From: CAIRDP01 sp037138335
Lineage (GTDB): Bacteria > Bacteroidota > Bacteroidia > Bacteroidales > FEN-979
NCBI GenBank assembly: GCA_037138335.1
Contig: JBAXIO010000003.1
Span: forward strand, 124,001 to 188,000
Direction: 5' to 3'
Length of the DNA stretch: 64,000 nucleotides
In this document: one piece after another, positions 26,572 to 35,900 of the stretch
Position numbering within the stretch: position 1 is the first letter of the stretch
Layout: every line of letters begins with the position of its first letter
Position numbers and translations under genes: made by a program
The notes under the pieces: generated by a model
The model's input: the letters and a program-made list of their open reading frames with translations, nothing else
Told to the model about the DNA's origin: nothing
Database searches by the model: none

Positions 26572-29500
26572 ATGACTACACCCGGGGAGGAAAAAAAACA
26601 CGTCAGGGATGATAATATTGACCTTGACAGGCTGGTTTACGACAACCGGGAGAGACTAAAGGAACTCGCAGCCCTCAACGCAACCACCTCAATCATAAAG
26701 AAAGGAAAATCCATACAGGAGACCCTTTATGAGATCTGTAATATTATACCTCCGGCCTGGCAATATCCCGAATTCACCGTTGCAAGGATAAAATACGATG
26801 AAACGGAAGTAACCACCACTGAGTTTGAAGAAACCCAATGGTGCCAGAAGCAGGACTTTGAAAGCATTGACGGATTCAGCGGCACCATAGAGGTCTTTTA
26901 TACCAAGGAATTCCCCCGCTTATATGAGGGCCCTTTCCTGAAGGAAGAAAAGGACCTCATTATGAACCTGGCGAGCCTCATCGAGGGTTTCCTGAACGGG
27001 GTCAAGGGACGTGAAGGCCGTTATATTACCAGGGAAAGGCTGAAGGAGCTTTCGGCCATCAACCAGACCACGAACATCCTGAGGGCGGGCAAACCGGTTG
27101 AAGAAGCCCTGCACCAGATATGCATGATCCTTCCTTCGGCATGGCAGTTCCCCGAATATGCCGTATGCCGGATCAAATACGGCAAGATAGAAATCAAAAC
27201 CCAGAATTTCAGGGAAACAAAATGGTGCCAGCGGCAGTTGTTTGAAACCATCGACAACCAGGTTGGCTCTATTGAAATATATTACCTGAAAGCATTCCCT
27301 CTCGCGTTTGAAGGCCCCTTCCTCGAAGAAGAACGATACCTGATCATCAACCTGGGAAACCTCATCACAGGCTATCTCAACAGTGTCAAGGGGAAAGCTA
27401 TACTGCGGAAAAGCGGGTACAGCGATGCCCAGGAAATGAAGGCGGCAGCGGAACAGGAAACCAGGTCCAGCCGGAAACTGCTTCAGACCTTTCTTAACAG
27501 GATGAACTACAACAGGGACCTGTACCATGACCTCATGCCGTTTAAAGTCAGGGAAATACTGCTTGTTGCAAATCTCTATGATGCCTATAGCATTGAAAAG
27601 GAGGGGAGATTCTCTGAACATGTTTTGGGTGAATTTTATTCCCTCAGCCTGTCAACCATGCCCCGTATCACAGGAGCCTCCAGTACAGAGGAAGTCATGG
27701 AACAACTCGGGTCCAAACATTACGACCTCGTAATTATCATGATGGGGGTCGATAAGCATTTTCCCGTCGAGTTGAGCCGGAAGATCAAGGACCTGTACCA
27801 GTATATCCCCGTATTCCTCCTGCTGAACAGCAATACCGATACGGCCTTGTTTGAAGAGACCCCTGAGAGGCTGACCTGGATCGACAGGGTGTTTGTCTGG
27901 AACGGCGATTCCAAGATCTTCTTTGCCATGATCAACTACCTTGAAGACAAGGTGAATGTTGAGAACGACACCAACATAGGGATGGTGAGGGTGATACTGC
28001 TGGTTGAGGATTCTCCCACCTACTACTCGCTCTACCTGCCCATGCTTTATAATATCGTTCTGGAACAAACCAAGACGATTATTGAAGATGTGACTACCGA
28101 TGAGCTTTACCGCATACTCCGATTGAAGGCCAGGCCCAAGATCTTGCTGGCATCCACCTACGAAGAAGCCCTGTACATTTTTAATAAATACAAGGAGTTC
28201 GTCCTCTGCCTCATATCGGACATCAGGTTTAAAAAGGATGGCCGGATGAGCGATACCGCCGGCTTCAGCCTTGTAAAACAAACAAGGAAGGAACTCAGGG
28301 AGCTGCCCATCATCCTGCAGTCAAGCGACAATATGAATTCCCAGCAGGCCTATGAACTGAAGACCTCTTTCATCAATAAAAATTCGGAAACCCTGCTTGC
28401 CGATTTCAGGAGTTTTATCACCCACTACCTTGGCTTCGGTAATTTCATTTACAGGGATACCGGCGGTAGCCAGATCGCTGTTGCCAAGTCGCTGAAAGAG
28501 TTTGAAGATTTCCTCAAGACAATCCCGGAGGAGTCATTGCTCTACCATGCCCGCAAGGATCATTTTTCACTGTGGCTGATGGCCAGGGGCGAAGTACAGG
28601 CGGCAAAGATCCTCAACCCGGCCAAGGTCACCGATTTTAAGAACCCTTCAGAACTCAGGGAACATCTCATCACGGTGATCCGGAATTTCAGGAATGAACA
28701 GAATATAGGGAAAGTCATTCCTTTTGAGGAAGCAGCCATTACCGACGAAAGGAATATTGTCGCACTTACCGAAGGAGCGCTGGGCGGCAAGGGAAGGGGG
28801 CTCGCATTTGTAAGCACCCTGATCTACAACTACGATTTTTCACAGATCATCCCGAACATCATCATCCGCACTCCTAAAACATCCATCATAGGCACCGAGG
28901 AGTTTGAATATTTTCTCGACAGGAATAAATTACGGGAGCAGGCATTGCTTGAAAATGACTACAGCCTGCTGAGGCACAGGTTTATGAGCGGCAAGCTCAC
29001 CGAAACCCTGATCCGTAAGCTTAAGGCAGTCATCAAATCGATAAAAAACCCGCTGGCTATAAGGTCCTCGGGGCTTTTCGAGGATTCCCTGAACCAGCCG
29101 TTCGCCGGGATCTTCGAAACATACCTGATCCCAAATAACCATCCCGACCCTAACGTCAGGCTTGCACAGCTCATGGATGCAATCAAACTGGTCTATGCCT
29201 CTGTATACTCTCCTGTTGCCAAAGGGTATATTGAAGCGGTAAATTACAGGATAGAATCGGAGAAAATGGCCGTTGTTGTCCAGGAAGTCGTGGGCCACAG
29301 GCATGGGGATGTGTTCTATCCGCATATCAGCGGTGTAGCCCAATCCTACAATTACTATCCTTTTGCCCATATGAAGCCCGAGGAAGGATTTGCAGTGATG
29401 GCTCTCGGACTTGGCCGCTATGTTGTCGAAGGGGAAAAGGCATTCCGCTTTTCACCCAAATATCCAACCCTGGAGATCAACACCCCCAAGGACCAGTACA

Positions 29501-30444
29501 AAGGTTCACAGTTGCATTTTTATGCGGTGGACCTGAAGAAAGAGAATGTGAACCTTCTTGAGGGGGAGGATGCCGGCCTCAGGATGATGGAGATCGATGT
29601 GGCAGAAGATCACGGGACCCTGAAGCATCTGGCATCGGTATATTCCCTTGAGAACAACCGCATCACCCCCGGCCTCAACCAGCCCGGCCCAAGGGTAATC
29701 AATTTTGCCGATATCCTTAAATATAACTATGTGCCCCTGGCCAAGACCGTCGAGGTCGTTCTTGACGTGGTCAAGGAAGCTTTAGGGACCCCTGTCGAAA
29801 TCGAATTTGCCGTTGACCTGGAAAAGGATGATGAGAACCGGGCTTCTTTTTACCTGCTGCAAATTAAACCCCTCATCGGAAATGTGACCGACTACCATGT
29901 CGACATGAATAAGATCAATCCCGCGGAGATACTGCTGTATGCCGACAAGGAAATGGGCAACGGTGTCGTAGAGGACATTCATGATGTGATTTTTGTCGAT
30001 CCAGATACCTTCGATAACACCAAAACCATGGAGATGGCCGATGAGATCAACCACATCAACCATGAGTTTTTCAAGGAGGGGAAAAAGTATGTTCTGATCG
30101 GCCCGGGAAGATGGGGCACCAGGGACCGCTGGATCGGGATCCCTGTCGCATGGCCGCAGATCAGTTCCGCCAAGATCATTGTTGAAACAAGCCTGGAAGG
30201 GTTCCCTCTGGATGCTTCTTCAGGATCCCATTTCTTCCATAATGTAACTTCGATGAATGTCGGGTATTTCTGCATTCAGCCGGAGATGTCTGACAGCTAC
30301 ATCCGCTATGAGATACTGAAACAGCAGAAAAATATCAGGAAAACGCAATATTTCACCATAGCTCACTTTGAACAGCCTTTGACCATCCGCATGGACGGCA
30401 AGCAAAGGATCTCGGTGATCACCTGGAAACGCGATAAACAATAA
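26572..30444 (+). CDS. GAF-like/receiver/PPDK-type ATP-grasp protein, long paralogue
   Basis: The start at ATG 26572 gives 1290 residues. From the N-terminus: two ~115-residue copies of a GAF-like module (about 25-145 and 153-270, each with RLKEL ... AWQ(Y/F)PE ... W-C-Q ... GPFL-EE), a degenerate receiver (about 325-455, Met at the acceptor position in DLVIIMMGVD), and a receiver with an intact pocket (ILLVEDS; acceptor Asp550 in CLISDI; Lys603 in INKNS). A PPDK/PEP-synthase ATP-grasp domain follows (GGKGRG 738-743; AIRSSGLFEDS about 830; DVFYPHISGVAQS). A conserved C-terminal region has GPGRWG (1177) and GSHFFHN (His1220). The swivelling phosphohistidine domain and PEP/pyruvate barrel of real PEP synthase are absent. 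It probably uses ATP to phosphorylate something; the acceptor is unknown. It heads a + strand locus of oxidoreductase genes. Confidence 0.75.
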   Translation: MTTPGEEKKHVRDDNIDLDRLVYDNRERLKELAALNATTSIIKKGKSIQETLYEICNIIPPAWQYPEFTVARIKYDETEVTTTEFEETQWCQKQDFESIDGFSGTIEVFYTKEFPRLYEGPFLKEEKDLIMNLASLIEGFLNGVKGREGRYITRERLKELSAINQTTNILRAGKPVEEALHQICMILPSAWQFPEYAVCRIKYGKIEIKTQNFRETKWCQRQLFETIDNQVGSIEIYYLKAFPLAFEGPFLEEERYLIINLGNLITGYLNSVKGKAILRKSGYSDAQEMKAAAEQETRSSRKLLQTFLNRMNYNRDLYHDLMPFKVREILLVANLYDAYSIEKEGRFSEHVLGEFYSLSLSTMPRITGASSTEEVMEQLGSKHYDLVIIMMGVDKHFPVELSRKIKDLYQYIPVFLLLNSNTDTALFEETPERLTWIDRVFVWNGDSKIFFAMINYLEDKVNVENDTNIGMVRVILLVEDSPTYYSLYLPMLYNIVLEQTKTIIEDVTTDELYRILRLKARPKILLASTYEEALYIFNKYKEFVLCLISDIRFKKDGRMSDTAGFSLVKQTRKELRELPIILQSSDNMNSQQAYELKTSFINKNSETLLADFRSFITHYLGFGNFIYRDTGGSQIAVAKSLKEFEDFLKTIPEESLLYHARKDHFSLWLMARGEVQAAKILNPAKVTDFKNPSELREHLITVIRNFRNEQNIGKVIPFEEAAITDERNIVALTEGALGGKGRGLAFVSTLIYNYDFSQIIPNIIIRTPKTSIIGTEEFEYFLDRNKLREQALLENDYSLLRHRFMSGKLTETLIRKLKAVIKSIKNPLAIRSSGLFEDSLNQPFAGIFETYLIPNNHPDPNVRLAQLMDAIKLVYASVYSPVAKGYIEAVNYRIESEKMAVVVQEVVGHRHGDVFYPHISGVAQSYNYYPFAHMKPEEGFAVMALGLGRYVVEGEKAFRFSPKYPTLEINTPKDQYKGSQLHFYAVDLKKENVNLLEGEDAGLRMMEIDVAEDHGTLKHLASVYSLENNRITPGLNQPGPRVINFADILKYNYVPLAKTVEVVLDVVKEALGTPVEIEFAVDLEKDDENRASFYLLQIKPLIGNVTDYHVDMNKINPAEILLYADKEMGNGVVEDIHDVIFVDPDTFDNTKTMEMADEINHINHEFFKEGKKYVLIGPGRWGTRDRWIGIPVAWPQISSAKIIVETSLEGFPLDASSGSHFFHNVTSMNVGYFCIQPEMSDSYIRYEILKQQKNIRKTQYFTIAHFEQPLTIRMDGKQRISVITWKRDKQ

Positions 30445-30461
30445 GACTCAAATTTACCAAT

Positions 30462-30980
30462 ATGCGAATAAGCCGATTGAATCAAAAGAAAACAGAGATT
30501 ATAGCTGATGATACCGATCTCAGGCTAATCGAACCCCTGATCGAAAAAAACAAAGCAAAAAAAGGAAACCTTATCCCCCTTCTCCAGGGAGCCCAGGATC
30601 TGTATGGGTACATTCCCAAAGTGGTTTTTGAAAAGATCAGCGCCGAATGCGGCATACCTCTCAGCGATATGTTTGGTGTGGCCACCTTTTATTCACAGTT
30701 CCGGCTGCACCCGGTAGGAAAACATATCATTAAGGTATGCCATGGAACCGCCTGCCATGTGCAGAATGCCAAGGAGATCTCCGAAGCACTTGAGGAATCG
30801 CTCAGGATAAAAGACGGGGAAACAACCGAGGACCGTTTTTATACTCTCGAATCGGTTGCCTGCCTTGGCTGCTGCTCACTTGCCCCGGTGATGATGGTTG
30901 CCGATCAGACCTATGGCAAATTAACCGGGAATGAAGCGGTGAAGATCATTAAGAATATAAAATTAGCTGATAATAATTAA
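30462..30980 (+). CDS. NuoE/HydC-like [2Fe-2S] subunit of an NAD(P)-linked oxidoreductase
   Basis: 172 residues. The thioredoxin-like [2Fe-2S] fold is marked by VCHGTACHVQNA (two Cys) and SVACLGCCSLAPVM (two Cys), the CX4C ... CX3C pattern of NuoE. QDLYGYIPKVVFEKIS and FYSQFRLHPVGKHI are typical. It carries electrons between the flavoprotein and the large Fe-S subunit. The gene begins 17 nt after the ATP-grasp gene and is followed by the NuoF-like gene, with a 92-nt gap holding a heptamer array. The partner set (no membrane Nuo subunits) says soluble hydrogenase- or transhydrogenase-type complex, not respiratory complex I. Confidence 0.9.
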   Translation: MRISRLNQKKTEIIADDTDLRLIEPLIEKNKAKKGNLIPLLQGAQDLYGYIPKVVFEKISAECGIPLSDMFGVATFYSQFRLHPVGKHIIKVCHGTACHVQNAKEISEALEESLRIKDGETTEDRFYTLESVACLGCCSLAPVMMVADQTYGKLTGNEAVKIIKNIKLADNN

Positions 30981-30981
30981 G

Positions 30982-31050
30982 CCATGAGCCACGAGCCGTG
31001 AGTCATGAGTATATAATCTCATCACTCATCACTCATCGCTCTTCACTTTT
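30982..31050. repeat. Heptamer array (agccatg/catcact family) inside the redox locus
   Basis: Units agccatg, agccacg, agccgtg and agtcatg, then (after a 5-nt slip) catcact twice, catcgct and cttcact. The two halves are roughly reverse complementary (atgag/ctcat), so a hairpin can form between the NuoE-like and NuoF-like genes. Confidence 0.75.
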
Positions 31051-31072
31051 GTAATTAACGAACCACCAACTT

Positions 31073-32848
31073 ATGATGACTACAGTGACCGTCGGACTGG
31101 GCAGTTGCGGCATAGCAGCAGGAGCCAACAAGACCTATGAAAAGATAAAAGCCCTGAAGGAACAGGAGAATCTTCCGTTTGAACTTCAGAAAACCTCCTG
31201 TATCGGGATGTGCTACCGTGAACCTCTCGTCGAGATCACCGACGATACAGGCACCTATATATATGGTGATGTTACTGCCGACCGGGCCGTTGAAGTGATA
31301 GAAAAGCATATCAACCAGCATGACCCCATCAGGGATTACATTGTATATACCGATTTGTTCGAAGCTGCCGAGAATGATTTCATACAGGCCCAGGTTAAGA
31401 TAGTTCTCCGTAACTGCGGCTATATGGACCCTGAGTCGATAGCAGACTACGAAGAAAGAAATGGTTACACCGCCATGAAGACTATTGTAATGAACAAGCT
31501 GTCGCGGGAAGAGGTGATTAAAACCATCCTTGACTCGGGGCTGCGGGGCCGCGGTGGTGGCGGTTTCCCTACCGGTATGAAATGGAAGTTTGCCAATACA
31601 AATAAATCGGAACAAAAATATGTTATCTGTAATGCGGATGAGGGTGACCCCGGGGCATTCATGGACCGCTCGGTCCTGGAGGGCGACCCGCACTCCATCC
31701 TGGAGGGGATGATCATTGCAGCTTATGCAATTGAAGCCACAGGAGGGGTCATTTATTGCAGGGCCGAATATCCCCTGGCTATCAAGAGGCTCAATATCGC
31801 ATTACGCCAGGCCCATGAGAAGGGATATTTAGGGAAAGACATTTTCGGGATAAAAGGATGGGATTTCGACATTTATATCAAAGAAGGCGCCGGCGCTTTC
31901 GTTTGCGGGGAAGAAACAGCCCTTATCGCATCCATTGAAGGGGAACGCGGCATGCCACGCAAACGCCCCCCGTTCCCGGCTGCTTCCGGACTGTGGAAAA
32001 AACCAACCAACATCAATAATGTTGAGACTTACGCCAATGTCCCATGGATCATTCTTAACGGTGCTGCTGCCTATGCAAAGTACGGCACCGAAAAAAGCAA
32101 GGGCACCAAGGTGTTTGCACTTGCAGGAAAGATCAAGCGCTCGGGGCTTGTGGAAGTCCCGATGGGCATGACAATTAAGGATGTCATCTTTAAACTTGGG
32201 GGCGGGATCAAGAATAACAAGCGCTTCAAGGCAGTTCAGCTGGGGGGGCCTTCAGGAGGCTGTATCCCCGAATATCTGTCGGATACCATCGTTGATTATG
32301 ATTCGGTGAATGCCACCGGCGCTATTATGGGTTCGGGCGGGATGGTCGTAATGGACGAAACTACCTGTATGGTGGATGTAGCCAAATTCTTCCTCGATTT
32401 CACCCGCAAGGAAAGCTGCGGGAAATGCACTTTCTGCCGAATGGGAACGATGCGGATGCTTGAGATCCTTGAGCGGATTACCAACGGAAAAGGCAGGGAA
32501 GGCGATATCGAGAAGCTTGAAGAACTGGCTTACCAGATCAAGGACAATTCGCTTTGCGGACTGGGGCAAACAGCTCCGAATCCGGTTCTTACCACTATAA
32601 GGTATTTCAGGGATGAATACGAGGCACATATCGGGCATAAAAAATGCCCCGCCAAAGTATGCCGCCCCCTGCTTACCTATACCGTCGACGAAGAGAAATG
32701 TACAGGCTGCATGGTATGTCTTAAAAACTGCCCCGCCAAAGCAATTACCGGCGAACGGAAGAAACCCCACCTGATCAACCAGGACCTCTGCACAAAATGC
32801 GGGGTCTGCTTCACGAAATGCAAATTCGATTCGATAATATTAACATAA
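31073..32848 (+). CDS. NuoF/HydB-like flavoprotein subunit (FMN, NAD(H), Fe-S)
   Basis: 591 residues in the HydB arrangement. A thioredoxin-like [2Fe-2S]-type N-terminus (1-90: GSCGIAAGA, SCIGMCYREPLVE) is followed by the FMN/NADH-binding core (GLRGRGGGGFPTG at 157-169; NADEGDPGAFMDRSVLEGDP; GAGAFVCGEETALIASIEGE). Next come an SLBB-like segment (VPMGMTIKDVIFKLGGG), the NuoF [4Fe-4S] site (ESCGKCTFCRMGTMRM) and two C-terminal ferredoxin clusters (CTGCMVCLKNCPAKAI; CTKCGVCFTKC). This is the NAD(H)-reactive subunit of a soluble multisubunit complex; in bifurcating enzymes of this class it holds the FMN. Confidence 0.92.
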   Translation: MMTTVTVGLGSCGIAAGANKTYEKIKALKEQENLPFELQKTSCIGMCYREPLVEITDDTGTYIYGDVTADRAVEVIEKHINQHDPIRDYIVYTDLFEAAENDFIQAQVKIVLRNCGYMDPESIADYEERNGYTAMKTIVMNKLSREEVIKTILDSGLRGRGGGGFPTGMKWKFANTNKSEQKYVICNADEGDPGAFMDRSVLEGDPHSILEGMIIAAYAIEATGGVIYCRAEYPLAIKRLNIALRQAHEKGYLGKDIFGIKGWDFDIYIKEGAGAFVCGEETALIASIEGERGMPRKRPPFPAASGLWKKPTNINNVETYANVPWIILNGAAAYAKYGTEKSKGTKVFALAGKIKRSGLVEVPMGMTIKDVIFKLGGGIKNNKRFKAVQLGGPSGGCIPEYLSDTIVDYDSVNATGAIMGSGGMVVMDETTCMVDVAKFFLDFTRKESCGKCTFCRMGTMRMLEILERITNGKGREGDIEKLEELAYQIKDNSLCGLGQTAPNPVLTTIRYFRDEYEAHIGHKKCPAKVCRPLLTYTVDEEKCTGCMVCLKNCPAKAITGERKKPHLINQDLCTKCGVCFTKCKFDSIILT

Positions 32849-32892
32849 GCCAGGAGCCATTATAACAGTATAATATATATATACCAACAAAT

Positions 32893-32922
32893 TTTAATCG
32901 TAAATCGTCAATCGTAAATCAA
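32893..32922. repeat. Short heptamer array (aatcgta family)
   Basis: Units aatcgta, aatcgtc and aatcgta in a 7-nt register, just upstream of the 1234-residue subunit gene. Confidence 0.55.
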
Positions 32923-32926
32923 TAAT

Positions 32927-35900
32927 ATGTCCGACAATTCATTAAACATCATTCTCAACGGAACTATCGTAAAAGGCTACCCCGGGGAGACCATTTTAGA
33001 ACTGGCCCGCCGGAACGGAATAGTGATACCCACCCTTTGCAATGACGACCGCCTGGAACCATTCACTTCATGTTATGTGTGCGTTGTTGAAGTGGAAGGC
33101 ATGAGGGGCCACCAGCCTGCATGCTCCACAAAACTGGCCGAAGGCATGAAGATCATCACCGACAACGAAGGCATCCGTAAATCAAGAAAAATGGCACTTG
33201 AGCTCATGCTCAGCAACCATTATGCCGACTGTCTCGGCCCATGCAAACAAACCTGTCCGGCAGGCGTGGATGTGCAGGGATATATCTCCCTTATCGAAAA
33301 AGGCATGTATACCGATGCGGTTGCTCTCATCAAGGAAACCAACCCCTTGCCTGCTATCTGCGGTCGCGTTTGCGTTCGTCCCTGCGAAAGGGAATGCCGC
33401 CGCAACTTCCTGGACGAAGGAGCACCTGTGGGAATCGATTACCTGAAACGCTATGCGTCGGATCATGACCTTGAATCACCCGATAAATTTGTTCCCGCCG
33501 TAAAGAAATCCACAGGCAAAAAAATAGCAGTCATTGGCGCAGGCCCCGGTGGCTTGTCGGTTGGCCATTTCATGCAGATCGAAGGGCACCAGGTCGATAT
33601 CTATGAAGCTGCCCCGAAATCCGGCGGATGGCTTCGCTATGGGATCCCCGAATACAGGCTGCCCAACGACATCCTTGACAAGGAAGTGAAGAACATTACC
33701 GACCTTGGCGTCAATATCTTTTACAACAAAAAGTTCGGTGAAAACCTGAGTTATAAAGAGATCAGATCTAAATATGACGCACTCGTCCTGACCATTGGTT
33801 CCCAAAAGGGGACAGGCGTCGGCTGCACGGGTGATGATGCAGGGAACGTATATTCGGGCATAGATTTTCTTAAAAACATGGAAGTCACAGGCCAGAGGTA
33901 TGATTTCAAAGGCAAGACCATTGCCGTAGTAGGAGGCGGAAATACAGCCATGGACTGCTGCCGTACCTCGATACGCTGCAATGCCCACAAGGTATATGTG
34001 ATCTACCGGCGCACCGAGAAGGAAATGCCAGCAAATCCCATTGAGATCCACGAATCCAAACTCGAAGGGGTTGAATACATGTTCCTGACCCTGCCCAAGA
34101 CGATAAATAAAAACGAAAAGGGGGATGTTGAATCCATTACCTGTATCAAAATGGAACTGGGCGAACCAGATGCTTCAGGCCGCCGCAGGCCGGTGCCTGT
34201 TGAAGGTTCCGATTTCGACCTGGGGGTGGATTATGTCCTCGCTGCGATAGGGCAGAAAACCGATGTGAATTTCATCGATGATATCAATACCAATGCCGAA
34301 GGAGGAGCGCTTAAGATCAACAAATGGGGGGACCTGGATGCCGATAAAAACACCCTTCAAACAGGCATCCCTTCAGTGTTTGCAGCCGGGGACGGCGTAA
34401 CCGGCCCGGCTACTATCATAGAAGCCATAGCCCAGGCCCGGATTGCCTCCGTAAGCGCACACCAGTTTGTCATGGGGCTACCGATCAGGCCTGCTGCAAA
34501 ACCATTCACCAGCAAACGCGATAACTTCAAAAAACAGCTGGCCCAGGATTACCTTGATAAGTTCGAAAAGCAAATCCGCGAGGAAATGCCCACCCTGCCC
34601 GCCGAAGGCCGTATGAATTTCAGCGAGGTTGAACTCGGTTATAAGGGTGCCGATGTCGCACATCATGAAAGCCAGCGCTGCCTCGAATGCGGTTGCACGG
34701 CCTTCTTCAACTGCGACCTCCAGAAATATTCAAGCGAATACAATGCCCGTCAGAATTATTTCGAAGGCGAATTCAGGGAATATCAGGCCGACTTCCGCCA
34801 TCCGTACATCGAGATAGATAATAACAAATGCATTCTCTGCGCCCGTTGCGTGAGGATCTGCAGGGAAGTTGTAGGCGCTAATGCACTCGGGCTGATCAAC
34901 CGGGGTTTCGACACCTATGTTGCCCCTGCCATGGGCGAAGCCCTTCAGGATACCCATTGTGAATCCTGCGGCATGTGTATTTCAACCTGCCCCACCGGAG
35001 CAATCACCGAAAATGTGATCTTCAAACCAGGGCCGGTGAAAACAAAAGCCGTTGAAAGCATATGTACGTATTGCTCGGTGGGTTGCGCCATCAGCCTGCA
35101 AACAGTAAACGGGTTTACTTTCGGCGTAACAGGAAGGAAAGGCCTGGTCAATGCCGACGGCAATATATGCCGTTATGCCAAGTTCGGCTACAATTACCTG
35201 AACGACACTTCAAGGATCACCGCACCCATGCTCAGGGTGAACGGGAAATTTGAAACTATCAATTTTGAAAAGGCTTTCGGTATCATCAAAGAGAAGATCT
35301 CAGAGGTAAATCCCAACGACAACGCATTTTTCGGAGGGGCAAGGCTTTCAAACGAAGAGATGTACCTCATCCACAAGCTTGCCAGGCTGGCTGTAAAGAC
35401 CAACAACGTAGGCAGTTTCCATTACCTTGGAAGAGGGGAGAGCTACCGGAAGAACTGCGAGTATAATGTACCTTTCAGCGAAATTAAAGATGCCAGCCTC
35501 ATCTGTTTTATCGGGACCGAGATCAACCGCGACCATGCCGTTGCAGGATTTATGGCACAGAATGCGCACTTCGTGAAGAAGATCCCTCAGGTAATGGTTA
35601 CGGTGAAGGAGAATAACAGCCTTTCACATAAAGTAAACCAGGAAATAAAGATTAAATCCTATTACCATTTTATTAAAGCCATGAACCATTTCATCCTTTC
35701 GAAGGGACTTGAGAACGGGTTGTTCCTGCGCGACAGGGTGGAAGGTTTTGAAGAATATAAAAAACAACTGCTTGCCCTTGATTTCCATGATCTTTTAAAG
35801 GAAGCCGGTATTGGGGCGGATGAGCTCGGCAATTTTGCCAAAACTTACAACAATGAAATGAATGCCGTGATCCTTTTCTCAGAGAAGGAGATTTCCGGGG

